NCBI RefSeq assembly: GCF_000002235.5
Contig: NW_022145601.1
Location: 3,779,563 to 3,843,562, forward strand
Source of the DNA: Strongylocentrotus purpuratus
Taxonomy: Eukaryota > Echinodermata > Echinoidea > Camarodonta > Strongylocentrotidae
Length of the DNA stretch: 64,000 bases
Direction of reading: 5' to 3'
A model generated the notes under the pieces. It had not been told where the DNA came from, searched no databases, and saw only the letters and a list, made by a program, of their open reading frames with translations. The position numbers and the translations under genes are program-made. Positions 11,048-20,321 of this stretch are shown piece by piece (the first letter of the stretch is position 1; each line of letters begins with the position of its first letter).

Positions 11048-11254
11048 AGGTAGTTTTTTTTCATGGGAAAGGGGGGCATCTGGGTCATAAAACTGGAATT
11101 ATGAGGGTCTTTCCTCTGGAGGAAGTGTTTACATCATGAGTCATCATCATCATGGGAGAGGTCTGGGGATGGACGTGTTACTGGTAGGACGGGCAATGAC
11201 CAAATGACCAAAACAATGGGCCTGTGCCAGTTATGTTGTTTGTACGCAGGTACG

Positions 11255-11400
11255 TATTTCCGACCAATGAGAATGCGAGGATCCTTGTTGGAGTGACGTC
11301 ACCATTGTGCGTGCTTGTGATTGGATGAGGAAAAAGGATGGGGTGACTGAGAGGGGCGTAACCTAAGGGGTGAGGTAAGGTATAAACGTCGGAGGATTCG
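11255..11400 (+). promoter_or_regulatory. promoter-like region of the left PC4 gene
   Basis: Contains CCAAT near 11261, a full CRE palindrome TGACGTCA at 11294-11301, an inverted CCAAT (ATTGG) near 11321, and TATAAA at 11381. A second ATTGG is at about 11530. The arrangement resembles an RNA polymerase II core promoter about 300 bp before the ATG at 11694. Confidence 0.55.
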
Positions 11401-11693
11401 CACCATTTTGTATCATAGACAGCGCTAAATTAGTGAATCATGCATGAGCTATTCATAGCTAATTAGCATTAATTAAAAGAACAATAGACTAATTAAGAGC
11501 TCCTTCCCCCTTAAAGGAGTGCGTTGTGATTGGTCGTGGGGTGTGGTGCATTGAGACGTGTAGTGAAGAGACAAAATATACACCAGGGTGGTGTTGAGAT
11601 AAGGTATCACATTCAGCACTGAGCTACAATTCATTCTTTGAAAGCATCTCTATAGCATATACCACACGTAGGTCTAACTCTTTATATATAACC

Positions 11694-11891
11694 ATGGTGG
11701 CCACTCGCTCACCGAAAAAGTCTACCACTACAACAGCCACCATCCACAACACTGTGTTAAACACGCCTAAGATCAGGATGATACCAGAGAACAACGCCAC
11801 CAATGTCTTACATCGGGCCAGTTTTTCAATGTCTCCGGTGGAGCAGAAGAAGCTCAAACCAGCAATCCCTCCTGAACTCTTGGCAATGAGG
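11694..11891 (+). CDS. PC4-like protein, exon 1 (left arm)
   Basis: 66 codons from ATG 11694 to AGG, followed by a consensus donor AGG|GTAAGT in phase 0. The N-terminal part is basic and Ser/Thr-rich (SPKKSTTTTATIHN) with Pro-rich end (KPAIPPELLAMR), as expected for a flexible nuclear-protein tail. It joins exon 2 at 12267. The 375-bp intron carries a LINE-like 3' tail (see separate entry). Together the exons give 175 residues. Confidence 0.75.
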
Positions 11892-11959
11892 GTAAGTGTC
11901 CATAAGTCAAGTAATATACTGATTTGTTTTTACAAATTCAATATATCATGTTATGCTAT

Positions 11960-12055
11960 GTGTTATTAATTTTTGTTTGTAAACTTTTGTAATTCGGCTT
12001 AATGCCGCGATGACAGTTTTATTTGAAATAAACCATTTTGAATTGATTTGATTGA
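11960..12055 (+). mobile_element. LINE-like 3' tail in the PC4 intron (left arm)
   Basis: The stretch GTAATTCGGCTTAATGCCGC and what follows up to AATAAACCATTTTGAATTGA has the small hairpin, AATAAA and short A/T-rich repeat tail typical of CR1/Jockey-type LINE 3' ends. It is fixed in both arms, so it predates arm homogenisation. Confidence 0.45.
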
Positions 12056-12266
12056 ATTATATTATATGTATACTCTTTAATTTAAATGTTACTACTATAC
12101 CTTACTGTCTTTGAAAATAAGAGTATCTTTGCATTAATAGATGCATTGCAAGTGAACTGCGTGAGAGAAGTGAAGCATGCGTATGCATTCCAACAAACTC
12201 GATTTAAAACAATTATATTCACGGTGTTGTCTTCTTTTCTTCTTTTTTTTTGTTGTTGTATCATAG

Positions 12267-12596
12267 GCACAAGGTGACAGAAAATGCGAAAGTTGGATTA
12301 CGGGTAAGGAAGAGGCGGGGTGTCATTTTAGTCAGGAGATAATTAACGTGGAAAAATGTAAATTTGAAGCAGGTTCGAAACCATTTCATTTGGGTGGGAA
12401 GCGTTTTGCTGTAATCAAGAAATTCAGGGGAGTCCCATACGTGAACATTCGAGAATACTACAACACGAAAGGTACTAACAGGATGCTCCCGGGGCAGAAG
12501 GGTATCAATTTAACGGGAGAAAATTGGTGGAAATTGGTCAAGGCCAAATTTGAAATCAGCGATGCTGTCAGAGATTTGAGTAACGTGAAGAAATAG
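12267..12596 (+). CDS. PC4/Sub1-type ssDNA-binding protein, exon 2 (left arm)
   Basis: Acceptor TTGTATCATAG|GCACAAGG after a long T-rich tract; phase 0 and in frame with exon 1. The exon encodes 109 residues. Its last 70 match the PC4 (transcriptional coactivator p15) C-terminal domain: KPFHLGGKRFAV, then KFRGVPYVNIREYY, the PGQKGINLT turn and a Trp-rich helix ending in ISDAVRDL. PC4 dimers bind single-stranded DNA and melted duplexes. In a mobile element this would fit replication or transcription of its DNA. A stop follows at 12594-12596; AATAAA lies near 12649. A Met-less alternative reading starting inside exon 2 (near 12348) would keep the domain but lose the splice. Confidence 0.85.
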   Translation, partial: AQGDRKCESWITGKEEAGCHFSQEIINVEKCKFEAGSKPFHLGGKRFAVIKKFRGVPYVNIREYYNTKGTNRMLPGQKGINLTGENWWKLVKAKFEISDAVRDLSNVKK

Positions 12597-12757
12597 TTTT
12601 ACAACTTGATGTTTTTGTTTTGGGTTTTGGTTTTTTGATAATACAACATAATAAACAAAAAGGAAGAATAAAAAAGAAATTAAAAAAAGTAGATAGTTCA
12701 AAAAATACCTGATTGACGCTCCTCCCTTTTTCCGTGACCAGGATACAATCGCCGAAA

Positions 12758-13246
12758 ATGAATCAAAAACTTTCAAGATCCTTGCTCACTGCACATGGAC
12801 AGCTATCTCCTTCACCACCACTCACACCAGAAGTCGCGATTATCGGATATTCTCCATCGAGACCCCCAGTTGTCCGCCAACTGCGGAGGCAGAATGCAGT
12901 CATAGAAGGAGTGACTACCCCAAGGGGAACAAGCAGACCTCCATCTCCATCATCCTCCTCGGGTCAGATGGAAGTAGACGTACCTGAAAAGGTCCTAGAA
13001 GTCTCCAGAAACTTAGCAGAAAGCGAGGAGATGGAGGTGGCTGCGGAGGAAGAGGAGGAGGAAGAGAAAGACGACAGACTAGACACAGATGTCAGATTGC
13101 AGGAGACGGTGACGATGGAGGCGAAAGACGGCATACATTTTCCTGTAGCACCTGTGCTACACTGTAATAGCCGTCAAGGCAGTTTCGGGTCTTATAAACG
13201 AGGCGGTGCATCAGTCGTGCACAGGATGCAGACTCAACTATCCTAG
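12758..13246 (+). CDS. acidic Pro/Ser-rich protein, unassigned (left arm)
   Basis: ATG at 12758 opens 162 codons. The N-terminal half is Pro/Ser-rich (SPSPPLTPEV, SRPPSPSSSSGQ); the middle is strongly acidic with a run of seven Glu (AAEEEEEEEKDDRL). No known domain is recognised. It overlaps the next frame. The preferred reading is that the end after about 13140 is intronic or shifted, and that the acidic region is spliced to the Cys/His exon at 13149: TTTTCCTGTAG is a good acceptor. The donor cannot be chosen by eye. Confidence 0.6.
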   Translation: MNQKLSRSLLTAHGQLSPSPPLTPEVAIIGYSPSRPPVVRQLRRQNAVIEGVTTPRGTSRPPSPSSSSGQMEVDVPEKVLEVSRNLAESEEMEVAAEEEEEEEKDDRLDTDVRLQETVTMEAKDGIHFPVAPVLHCNSRQGSFGSYKRGGASVVHRMQTQLS

Positions 13247-13502
13247 CCAGAAAGACCATGAGGACTGTATGTGGTTAGAGTGGCCAGACAAGACAGACAA
13301 GTATTTCGATGAGGCCATCACTAAGCTCACCGAGGAACGATACTTTTGCATCGTTAAATTGCTTTACTTCGTGATCGTGAATAAAATGTTTGAGGAGGAG
13401 TTGGACGCTTGCGTGCATGAAAGGAGCCACACATTTGTTCACAACGAACTGAAAAAGAAGGACGTTTTGTCAATCATCATGAGCAAACTAAAGGAGCTTT
13501 AA
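13149..13502 (+). CDS. Cys/His finger exon, CxxC-PSQ-HxxC (left arm)
   Basis: Open from the acceptor-like TTTTCCTGTAG to TAA at 13500. It contains LINEAVHQSCTGC and, ten residues on, PSQKDHEDC: a C-x2-C...H-x2-C arrangement suited to one zinc. Downstream are Trp, Tyr and a long helical tail (KLTEERYFCIVKLLYFVIVNK then KKKDVLSIIMSKLKEL). I have an impression that short proteins with a GCxxxHPSQxxHxC signature are common in invertebrate repetitive DNA, but cannot name a family. AATAAA is at about 13600. Confidence 0.65.
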   Translation, partial: HLCYTVIAVKAVSGLINEAVHQSCTGCRLNYPSQKDHEDCMWLEWPDKTDKYFDEAITKLTEERYFCIVKLLYFVIVNKMFEEELDACVHERSHTFVHNELKKKDVLSIIMSKLKEL

Positions 13503-13710
13503 CCGGAAATTTTTAAAAGTGGATTTCGTTTACCCTTTTGAAGTCATGTATCCACGTTGTTTGTTTTTTAAACAAAAATTCTTTATAATGTATAGGTTTA
13601 ATAAAAGTAGCAATGACGATTGCGAATGAAAAAAAAATAGAACATTACTTTTGTTGCATTCTCATATTTTCGTGCAAATAGTTTTCCCGCTTGCAACCAG
13701 ATTGAAGTGT

Positions 13711-13887
13711 ATGCTGAATGTCATTAGTGATGTGCACGTGGACGTGACGATTGGGTATTGGAAGAATACGTGGGAAAGATATACTCATCCGAAGCATGAA
13801 ACTGGTTTTAGTGGTGGTGAGAAACTATTTCGATTTGTCAAGAAAGAAGGTGTGATTGAGTTGTCGAGAAAACAAATAAAGCAATGA
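13711..13887 (+). CDS. small basic protein, unassigned (left arm)
   Basis: 58 codons from ATG 13711; the frame is open upstream to about 13640 with possible acceptors ending CAAATAG or CAACCAG. Contains VHVDVTIGYWKNTWERYT and ends KKEGVIELSRKQIKQ. AATAAA overlaps its last codons. Its identical retention in both arms is no proof of function, since the arms are homogenised. It converges with the frame at 13921-14148. Confidence 0.45.
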   Translation: MLNVISDVHVDVTIGYWKNTWERYTHPKHETGFSGGEKLFRFVKKEGVIELSRKQIKQ

Positions 13888-13920
13888 CTGGAAAGTGATG
13901 TTACCTCGGTGTTACCTATA

Positions 13921-14148
13921 CTATTCATCGTCCGTTGTGAGACGGAAATTTACGAGAAGTAGAGTCATAGCGTATGGGATAGTTGATGTATAGCAGATGG
14001 ACTTGGCGGATTTGCCACTTGAAATGACATATGTAAAGGTAGCAATAGGAAAATGATTAGACGTTATAATTTTGACAAGACACTGTGATTCGTGTCTTCG
14101 CGTAACGTCTCTTTCAATTATGCGATTTATTTTACCTACTTGAGACAA
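13921..14148 (-). CDS. small basic protein, unassigned (left arm)
   Basis: About 75 codons beginning at a non-ATG (TTG) codon, so the true start is probably in an upstream exon. Contains KINRIIERDVTRRHESQCLV and SGKSAKSICYTSTIPY. TTATAAAA followed by TCAGACT lies just upstream on the coding strand (about 14163-14187), like a TATA box plus initiator. No family recognised. Confidence 0.5.
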   Translation of the reverse strand: MSQVGKINRIIERDVTRRHESQCLVKIITSNHFPIATFTYVISSGKSAKSICYTSTIPYAMTLLLVNFRLTTDDE

Positions 14149-14750
14149 TGATCAGCAGTCTGATTTTTTTATTTTTTATAAGCGGTTGACACGAATTAGT
14201 TCTCTCTTTTATTAGAAATGTAAACAAAAATTGATCAACCTTTTTGCACTTTTATTTATGCTATGGCGTCATTGGTTTTCTTAAGACAAGTACATGTATT
14301 TGTCTCTTGTAATGTCTATTTAGTGTAGACACAAAGCGCGTATTGATACCAAAAAGAAGAAGAAAAAAAGCGATAACAATTACCAATTGAGAACAAATAC
14401 AGGTTATAACAGGTTATGGAATCGCTAACTGCAAATGATTTTTTTTTAAACAGAAACATAAATAATGTGTACGACAAAACGGCAGAGTAATTTTAAGTCT
14501 ATAGACGTTATGATATTCGTATGACATACTTATATTTAATTACGTCTTGCTTTACGTTCTGCCTTATAAAGAACTTTCAAACTATGGAAACTTGTGAACC
14601 CACAGTTGATTGATTTATTATTAAATTGTTGACCACTATCTTTTGGACAAAACAAAATCAATTTCACAAACCAATAAGTTTTTGTTTTCACTTTGAAAAA
14701 TTGATGCAAAAAAAAAAGTGTTAACGCCTGTTCGCTTTTTTTTAAATTTG

Positions 14751-14941
14751 GTACTCCATTCTTCGACAAACCGATTGACAAGAAATTTCAGATAACATAA
14801 AAAACATGAGTTGTAGAAATCTGCGTTCAATACAAGTCTTGCATAGTAGAATGCGTTGAGATGTAGAAGCATCTCGCCTAGCGAGATGCGCGTCTTCGTG
14901 ATTTTACGGAGACACATCTCTTGTGTCGAAGAATGGAGTAC
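14751..14941. other. 191-bp hairpin at the arm/centre boundary
   Basis: GTACTCCATTCTTCGACA at 14751 pairs perfectly with TGTCGAAGAATGGAGTAC ending at 14941. An inner palindrome GCATCTCGCCTAGCGAGATGC occupies about 14869-14889. It abuts exactly the point where arm identity ends, so it is either a nested MITE or a structure connected with how the arms arose. Confidence 0.8.
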
Positions 14942-15460
14942 CACATTTTATCTACAATATGCATACAATCCACACACCAATTTTTGTATACCTTTGGAGC
15001 TGAAAACAATTATTATTCCGAGAATTCTGTACCAATGTTCATTTATACGAGACATGCGGAACATTCCCTACTCTTAATCACAAGACCTACTAAGGTTCAC
15101 TCATGTGGAGCACCCTATCGCCTGAATTACGTACAAGTATATTATCTTTATTATCATTGAAGATGTAATATGAACAGATAAGTATTGTGAATGCCCTCTG
15201 AGAAACGATTTCTGTCTTTTGATTCATATTTATATTGATATTGTATGACTGTATTGTCATATTTTGTAAACCTGTTTTTTTTGGAGTTATGCTGTGTCAT
15301 TGTTCTAAATCTTAGTTTTGAATATTGTTGTACTTTATTCTTGTTTCTATTGTATTATAATTTATATAATATGTTTTTTCATTATAAATGCATTTGAACT
15401 ATAAAGACGGGGCCCCCTTCGAAGATCATTATTCGATATTGAAAGGGCCGTCCTGGCTAT
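14942..15460 (+). mobile_element. probable LINE 3' fragment in the element core
   Basis: Ends with GACGGGGCCCCCTTCGAAG and GAAAGGGCCGTCCTGGCTAT, an imperfect hairpin followed by A-rich sequence, as at the 3' ends of some LINE families. The first 200 bp translate to pieces vaguely like the C-terminal RT tail (YNPHTNFCIPLEL). Weak assignment. Confidence 0.35.
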
Positions 15461-15469
15461 TAAAAAAAA

Positions 15470-16825
15470 ATGACAAAAAATAAATAAAAATAAAAAATAA
15501 AATAAAAATATATACAATTCGTTTCTTAAACATGCATCCATATAAAAGTAGCTCTCAATCTTGTCGGAACTTGTACATTATTACGAGAGAAAAATTCATG
15601 TCGGGTCTGTATAGAAACAAGGAATAACGTCTTGACGGAAAGTAAAATATAAAAATAAAGTAAGAAAATGTACAGGTATTAATACTTTTTGCATCAAGTC
15701 TTGAAATGGGGTTAAACATATCGAATCGTACAAAATGATCCAACAAATTATACAAAATGTTAAAGAAAAAAAAATAACGTAATGAAAGAAAGTTTTAAAA
15801 AAGAAAAAGAAAGAAAGTGTACAGACGTTGATGCTTTTTTGTACATCAACTCTTCAAAGGGGTGGGGGAATGATCGAGTTTTGCAAAATAATCTTATAAA
15901 GAAAAAGAAATAACGTCTTGACAGAAAGTTAAATCAAAACAATTTAAAACAAATAAAAAAAAGTCTACAGGCGTTAACACTTTTTTTTTTTGTTTTTTTT
16001 TTTGCATCTAGTCTTCAAAGTGGTAGGAAAAAAAAGATCGGTTGGTGCAAAAATGATCTTTAAAAAAAAAAAAAGGTATAAAATCTATTTCAAAGAAAAA
16101 GAAATAACGTCTTGAGAGAATCAAAGTGGAAAAAAGAAATGATCGGTTCGTGCAAAATGATCAACAAAAAAAAAAAATGCTTTTTGTACATCAAGTCTTC
16201 AAAGGGGGAGGGGGAAAAAATGATCGACTCCTGCAAAATAATCTTATAAAGAAAAAGTTATAACACTTAATAAAAAAAAATAAATAAATAAAAAAAAAAG
16301 CATCTTGACAGAAAGTTAAAACAAAACAAAAATGTTAAAACTAAATTTTTAAAAAGCGTACAGGCGTTAACACTTTTTTGCATCAAGTCTTCAAAGTGGA
16401 AAAAAAGACCGATTCGTGCAAAAATTATCTTTTAAAGAAAAAGTTATACATCTTTTTTAAAGAAAAAGAAATAACGCCTTTAAAGAATCACGTCTTCAAA
16501 GTGGAAACAAAAATATGATCGGTTCGTGCAAAATGATCTACAAAAAAAAAAAATATATATATTATGAAACTTTTTAAAACGTAATGACAGAAAGTTTTTT
16601 TTTTGTTTAAAGAAAAAAATTTAAGAAGGTGTAAAGGCGCTAATGCTCTTTGTACATCAAGTCAGGCGCTAATGCTTTTTTTTTTGGTTCTACATCAAGA
16701 CTTCAAAGGGGGAGGGGGAGAATGATCGACTCGTGCAAAACAATCTTATAAAGAAAAAGTCATAACACTTTTTTAAAGAAAAATAAATAACGTCTTGAAA
16801 AAAAGTTAAAACAAAATTTTTAAAA
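15470..16825. repeat. degenerate 150-190 bp tandem repeats in the core
   Basis: The anchor CATCAAGTCTTCAAAG recurs at about 15691, 15843, 16004, 16190, 16382, 16490 and 16690. Two unit types alternate: one with AAAGGGGGAGGGGG and GATCGACTCGTGCAAAATAATC, one with CAAAGTGGAAA and GATCGGTTCGTGCAAAATGATC. The inner end of the right arm (16860-16930) is itself one such unit. Confidence 0.75.
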
Positions 16826-17427
16826 CAAATTTAAAAAAAAGCGAACAGGCGTTAACACTTTTTTTTTTGCATCAATTTTTCAAAGTGAAAACAAAAACTT
16901 ATTGGTTTGTGAAATTGATTTTGTTTTGTCCAAAAGATAGTGGTCAACAATTTAATAATAAATCAATCAACTGTGGGTTCACAAGTTTCCATAGTTTGAA
17001 AGTTCTTTATAAGGCAGAACGTAAAGCAAGACGTAATTAAATATAAGTATGTCATACGAATATCATAACGTCTATAGACTTAAAATTACTCTGCCGTTTT
17101 GTCGTACACATTATTTATGTTTCTGTTTAAAAAAAAATCATTTGCAGTTAGCGATTCCATAACCTGTTATAACCTGTATTTGTTCTCAATTGGTAATTGT
17201 TATCGCTTTTTTTCTTCTTCTTTTTGGTATCAATACGCGCTTTGTGTCTACACTAAATAGACATTACAAGAGACAAATACATGTACTTGTCTTAAGAAAA
17301 CCAATGACGCCATAGCATAAATAAAAGTGCAAAAAGGTTGATCAATTTTTGTTTACATTTCTAATAAAAGAGAGAACTAATTCGTGTCAACCGCTTATAA
17401 AAAATAAAAAAATCAGACTGCTGATCA

Positions 17428-17655
17428 TTGTCTCAAGTAGGTAAAATAAATCGCATAATTGAAAGAGACGTTACGCGAAGACACGAATCACAGTGTCTTG
17501 TCAAAATTATAACGTCTAATCATTTTCCTATTGCTACCTTTACATATGTCATTTCAAGTGGCAAATCCGCCAAGTCCATCTGCTATACATCAACTATCCC
17601 ATACGCTATGACTCTACTTCTCGTAAATTTCCGTCTCACAACGGACGATGAATAG
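17428..17655 (+). CDS. small basic protein, unassigned (right arm)
   Basis: Mirror copy of 13921-14148, identical in translation. TTATAAAA at about 17393 and TCAGACT at about 17413 lie upstream; no ATG start is present in this exon. Confidence 0.5.
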   Translation: MSQVGKINRIIERDVTRRHESQCLVKIITSNHFPIATFTYVISSGKSAKSICYTSTIPYAMTLLLVNFRLTTDDE

Positions 17656-17688
17656 TATAGGTAACACCGAGGTAACATCACTTTCCAG

Positions 17689-17865
17689 TCATTGCTTTAT
17701 TTGTTTTCTCGACAACTCAATCACACCTTCTTTCTTGACAAATCGAAATAGTTTCTCACCACCACTAAAACCAGTTTCATGCTTCGGATGAGTATATCTT
17801 TCCCACGTATTCTTCCAATACCCAATCGTCACGTCCACGTGCACATCACTAATGACATTCAGCAT
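17689..17865 (-). CDS. small basic protein, unassigned (right arm)
   Basis: Mirror copy of 13711-13887, identical in translation, 33 bp from the convergent frame at 17428-17655. Confidence 0.45.
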   Translation of the reverse strand: MLNVISDVHVDVTIGYWKNTWERYTHPKHETGFSGGEKLFRFVKKEGVIELSRKQIKQ

Positions 17866-18073
17866 ACACTTCAATCTGGTTGCAAGCGGGAAAACTATTT
17901 GCACGAAAATATGAGAATGCAACAAAAGTAATGTTCTATTTTTTTTTCATTCGCAATCGTCATTGCTACTTTTATTAAACCTATACATTATAAAGAATTT
18001 TTGTTTAAAAAACAAACAACGTGGATACATGACTTCAAAAGGGTAAACGAAATCCACTTTTAAAAATTTCCGG

Positions 18074-18427
18074 TTAAAGCTCCTTTAGTTTGCTCATGAT
18101 GATTGACAAAACGTCCTTCTTTTTCAGTTCGTTGTGAACAAATGTGTGGCTCCTTTCATGCACGCAAGCGTCCAACTCCTCCTCAAACATTTTATTCACG
18201 ATCACGAAGTAAAGCAATTTAACGATGCAAAAGTATCGTTCCTCGGTGAGCTTAGTGATGGCCTCATCGAAATACTTGTCTGTCTTGTCTGGCCACTCTA
18301 ACCACATACAGTCCTCATGGTCTTTCTGGCTAGGATAGTTGAGTCTGCATCCTGTGCACGACTGATGCACCGCCTCGTTTATAAGACCCGAAACTGCCTT
18401 GACGGCTATTACAGTGTAGCACAGGTG
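18074..18427 (-). CDS. Cys/His finger exon (right arm)
   Basis: Mirror copy of 13149-13502 with the same CTGC...PSQKDHEDC residues, the same acceptor and no disabling change. Confidence 0.65.
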   Translation of the reverse strand, partial: HLCYTVIAVKAVSGLINEAVHQSCTGCRLNYPSQKDHEDCMWLEWPDKTDKYFDEAITKLTEERYFCIVKLLYFVIVNKMFEEELDACVHERSHTFVHNELKKKDVLSIIMSKLKEL

Positions 18428-18818
18428 CTACAGGAAAATGTATGCCGTCTTTCGCCTCCATCGTCACCGTCTCCTGCAATCTGACATCTGTGTCTAGTCT
18501 GTCGTCTTTCTCTTCCTCCTCCTCTTCCTCCGCAGCCACCTCCATCTCCTCGCTTTCTGCTAAGTTTCTGGAGACTTCTAGGACCTTTTCAGGTACGTCT
18601 ACTTCCATCTGACCCGAGGAGGATGATGGAGATGGAGGTCTGCTTGTTCCCCTTGGGGTAGTCACTCCTTCTATGACTGCATTCTGCCTCCGCAGTTGGC
18701 GGACAACTGGGGGTCTCGATGGAGAATATCCGATAATCGCGACTTCTGGTGTGAGTGGTGGTGAAGGAGATAGCTGTCCATGTGCAGTGAGCAAGGATCT
18801 TGAAAGTTTTTGATTCAT
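18330..18818 (-). CDS. acidic Pro/Ser-rich protein (right arm)
   Basis: Mirror copy of 12758-13246, identical in translation. It overlaps the finger exon in another frame, as in the left arm. Confidence 0.6.
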   Translation of the reverse strand: MNQKLSRSLLTAHGQLSPSPPLTPEVAIIGYSPSRPPVVRQLRRQNAVIEGVTTPRGTSRPPSPSSSSGQMEVDVPEKVLEVSRNLAESEEMEVAAEEEEEEEKDDRLDTDVRLQETVTMEAKDGIHFPVAPVLHCNSRQGSFGSYKRGGASVVHRMQTQLS

Positions 18819-18979
18819 TTTCGGCGATTGTATCCTGGTCACGGAAAAAGGGAGGAGCGTCAATCAGGTATTTTTTGAACTATCTACTTTTTTTAATTTC
18901 TTTTTTATTCTTCCTTTTTGTTTATTATGTTGTATTATCAAAAAACCAAAACCCAAAACAAAAACATCAAGTTGTAAAA

Positions 18980-19309
18980 CTATTTCTTCACGTTACTCAA
19001 ATCTCTGACAGCATCGCTGATTTCAAATTTGGCCTTGACCAATTTCCACCAATTTTCTCCCGTTAAATTGATACCCTTCTGCCCCGGGAGCATCCTGTTA
19101 GTACCTTTCGTGTTGTAGTATTCTCGAATGTTCACGTATGGGACTCCCCTGAATTTCTTGACTACAGCAAAACGCTTCCCACCCAAATGAAATGGTTTCG
19201 AACCTGCTTCAAATTTACATTTTTCCACGTTAATTATCTCCTGACTAAAATGACACCCCGCCTCTTCCTTACCCGTAATCCAACTTTCGCATTTTCTGTC
19301 ACCTTGTGC
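18980..19309 (-). CDS. PC4/Sub1-type ssDNA-binding protein, exon 2 (right arm)
   Basis: Mirror copy of 12267-12596; the only visible difference is Val for Ile in FAVVKK. The PC4 signature (NIREYY, PGQKGINLT) is kept. Confidence 0.85.
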   Translation of the reverse strand, partial: AQGDRKCESWITGKEEAGCHFSQEIINVEKCKFEAGSKPFHLGGKRFAVVKKFRGVPYVNIREYYNTKGTNRMLPGQKGINLTGENWWKLVKAKFEISDAVRDLSNVKK

Positions 19310-19684
19310 CTATGATACAACAACAAAAAAAAAGAAGAAAAGAAGACAACACCGTGAATATAATTGTTTTAAATCGAGTTTGTTGGAATGCATACGCATG
19401 CTTCACTTCTCTCACGCAGTTCACTTGCAATGCATCTATTAATGCAAAGATACTCTTATTTTCAAAGACAGTAAGGTATAGTAGTAACATTTAAATTAAA
19501 GAGTATACATATAATATAATTCAATCAAATCAATTCAAAATGGTTTATTTCAAATAAAACTGTCATCGCGGCATTAAGCCGAATTACAAAAGTTTACAAA
19601 CAAAAATTAATAACACATAGCATAACATGATATATTGAATTTGTAAAAACAAATCAGTATATTACTTGACTTATGGACACTTAC

Positions 19685-19882
19685 CCTCATTGCCAAGAGT
19701 TCAGGAGGGATTGCTGGTTTGAGCTTCTTCTGCTCCACCGGAGACATTGAAAAACTGGCCCGATGTAAGACATTGGTGGCGTTGTTCTCTGGTATCATCC
19801 TGATCTTAGGCGTGTTTAACACAGTGTTGTGGATGGTGGCTGTTGTAGTGGTAGACTTTTTCGGTGAGCGAGTGGCCATCAT
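19685..19882 (-). CDS. PC4-like protein, exon 1 (right arm)
   Basis: Mirror copy of 11694-11891; second residue Met instead of Val. Donor AGG|GTAAGT is intact, phase 0. Confidence 0.75.
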
Positions 19883-20175
19883 GGTTATATATAAAGAGTT
19901 AGACCTACGTGTGGTATATGCTATAGAGATGCTTTCAAAGAATGAATTGTAGCTCAGTGCTGAATGTGATACCTTATCTCAACACCACCCTGGTGTATAT
20001 TTTGTCTCTTCACTACACGTCTCAATGCACCACACCCCACGACCAATCACAACGCACTCCTTTAAGGGGGAAGGAGCTCTTAATTAGTCTATTGTTCTTT
20101 TAATTAATGCTAATTAGCTATGAATAGCTCATGCATGATTCACTAATTTAGCGCTGTCTATGATACAAAATGGTG

Positions 20176-20321
20176 CGAATCCTCCGACGTTTATACCTTA
20201 CCTCACCCCTTAGGTTACGCCCCTCTCAGTCACCCCATCCTTTTTCCTCATCCAATCACAAGCACGCACAATGGTGACGTCACTCCAACAAGGATCCTCG
20301 CATTCTCATTGGTCGGAAATA
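20176..20321 (-). promoter_or_regulatory. promoter-like region of the right PC4 gene
   Basis: Mirror of 11255-11400 with the same CCAAT, TGACGTCA and TATAAA motifs, reading toward the centre of the element. Confidence 0.55.

Larger units (their letters stand above)
10858..14750 (+). repeat. left long terminal inverted repeat (3,893 bp)
   Basis: Matches the complement of 16826-20719 base for base except at few sites: G/A near 11697 (Val/Met in the PC4 gene), A/G near 12416 (Ile/Val), and an 8 versus 9 T run near 11055. The identity ends sharply at 14750, where a 191-bp hairpin begins. Confidence 0.93.

Noticed and set aside
12713..12757. GTG/ACG-type early start of the acidic protein
   Set aside because: The first ATG at 12758 is a better start; the upstream codons lie in the leader of the reading frame without an ATG.
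14536..14944. Minus-strand frames across the arm/core boundary
   Set aside because: They cross the point where arm identity ends and the hairpin begins, and show no family resemblance.
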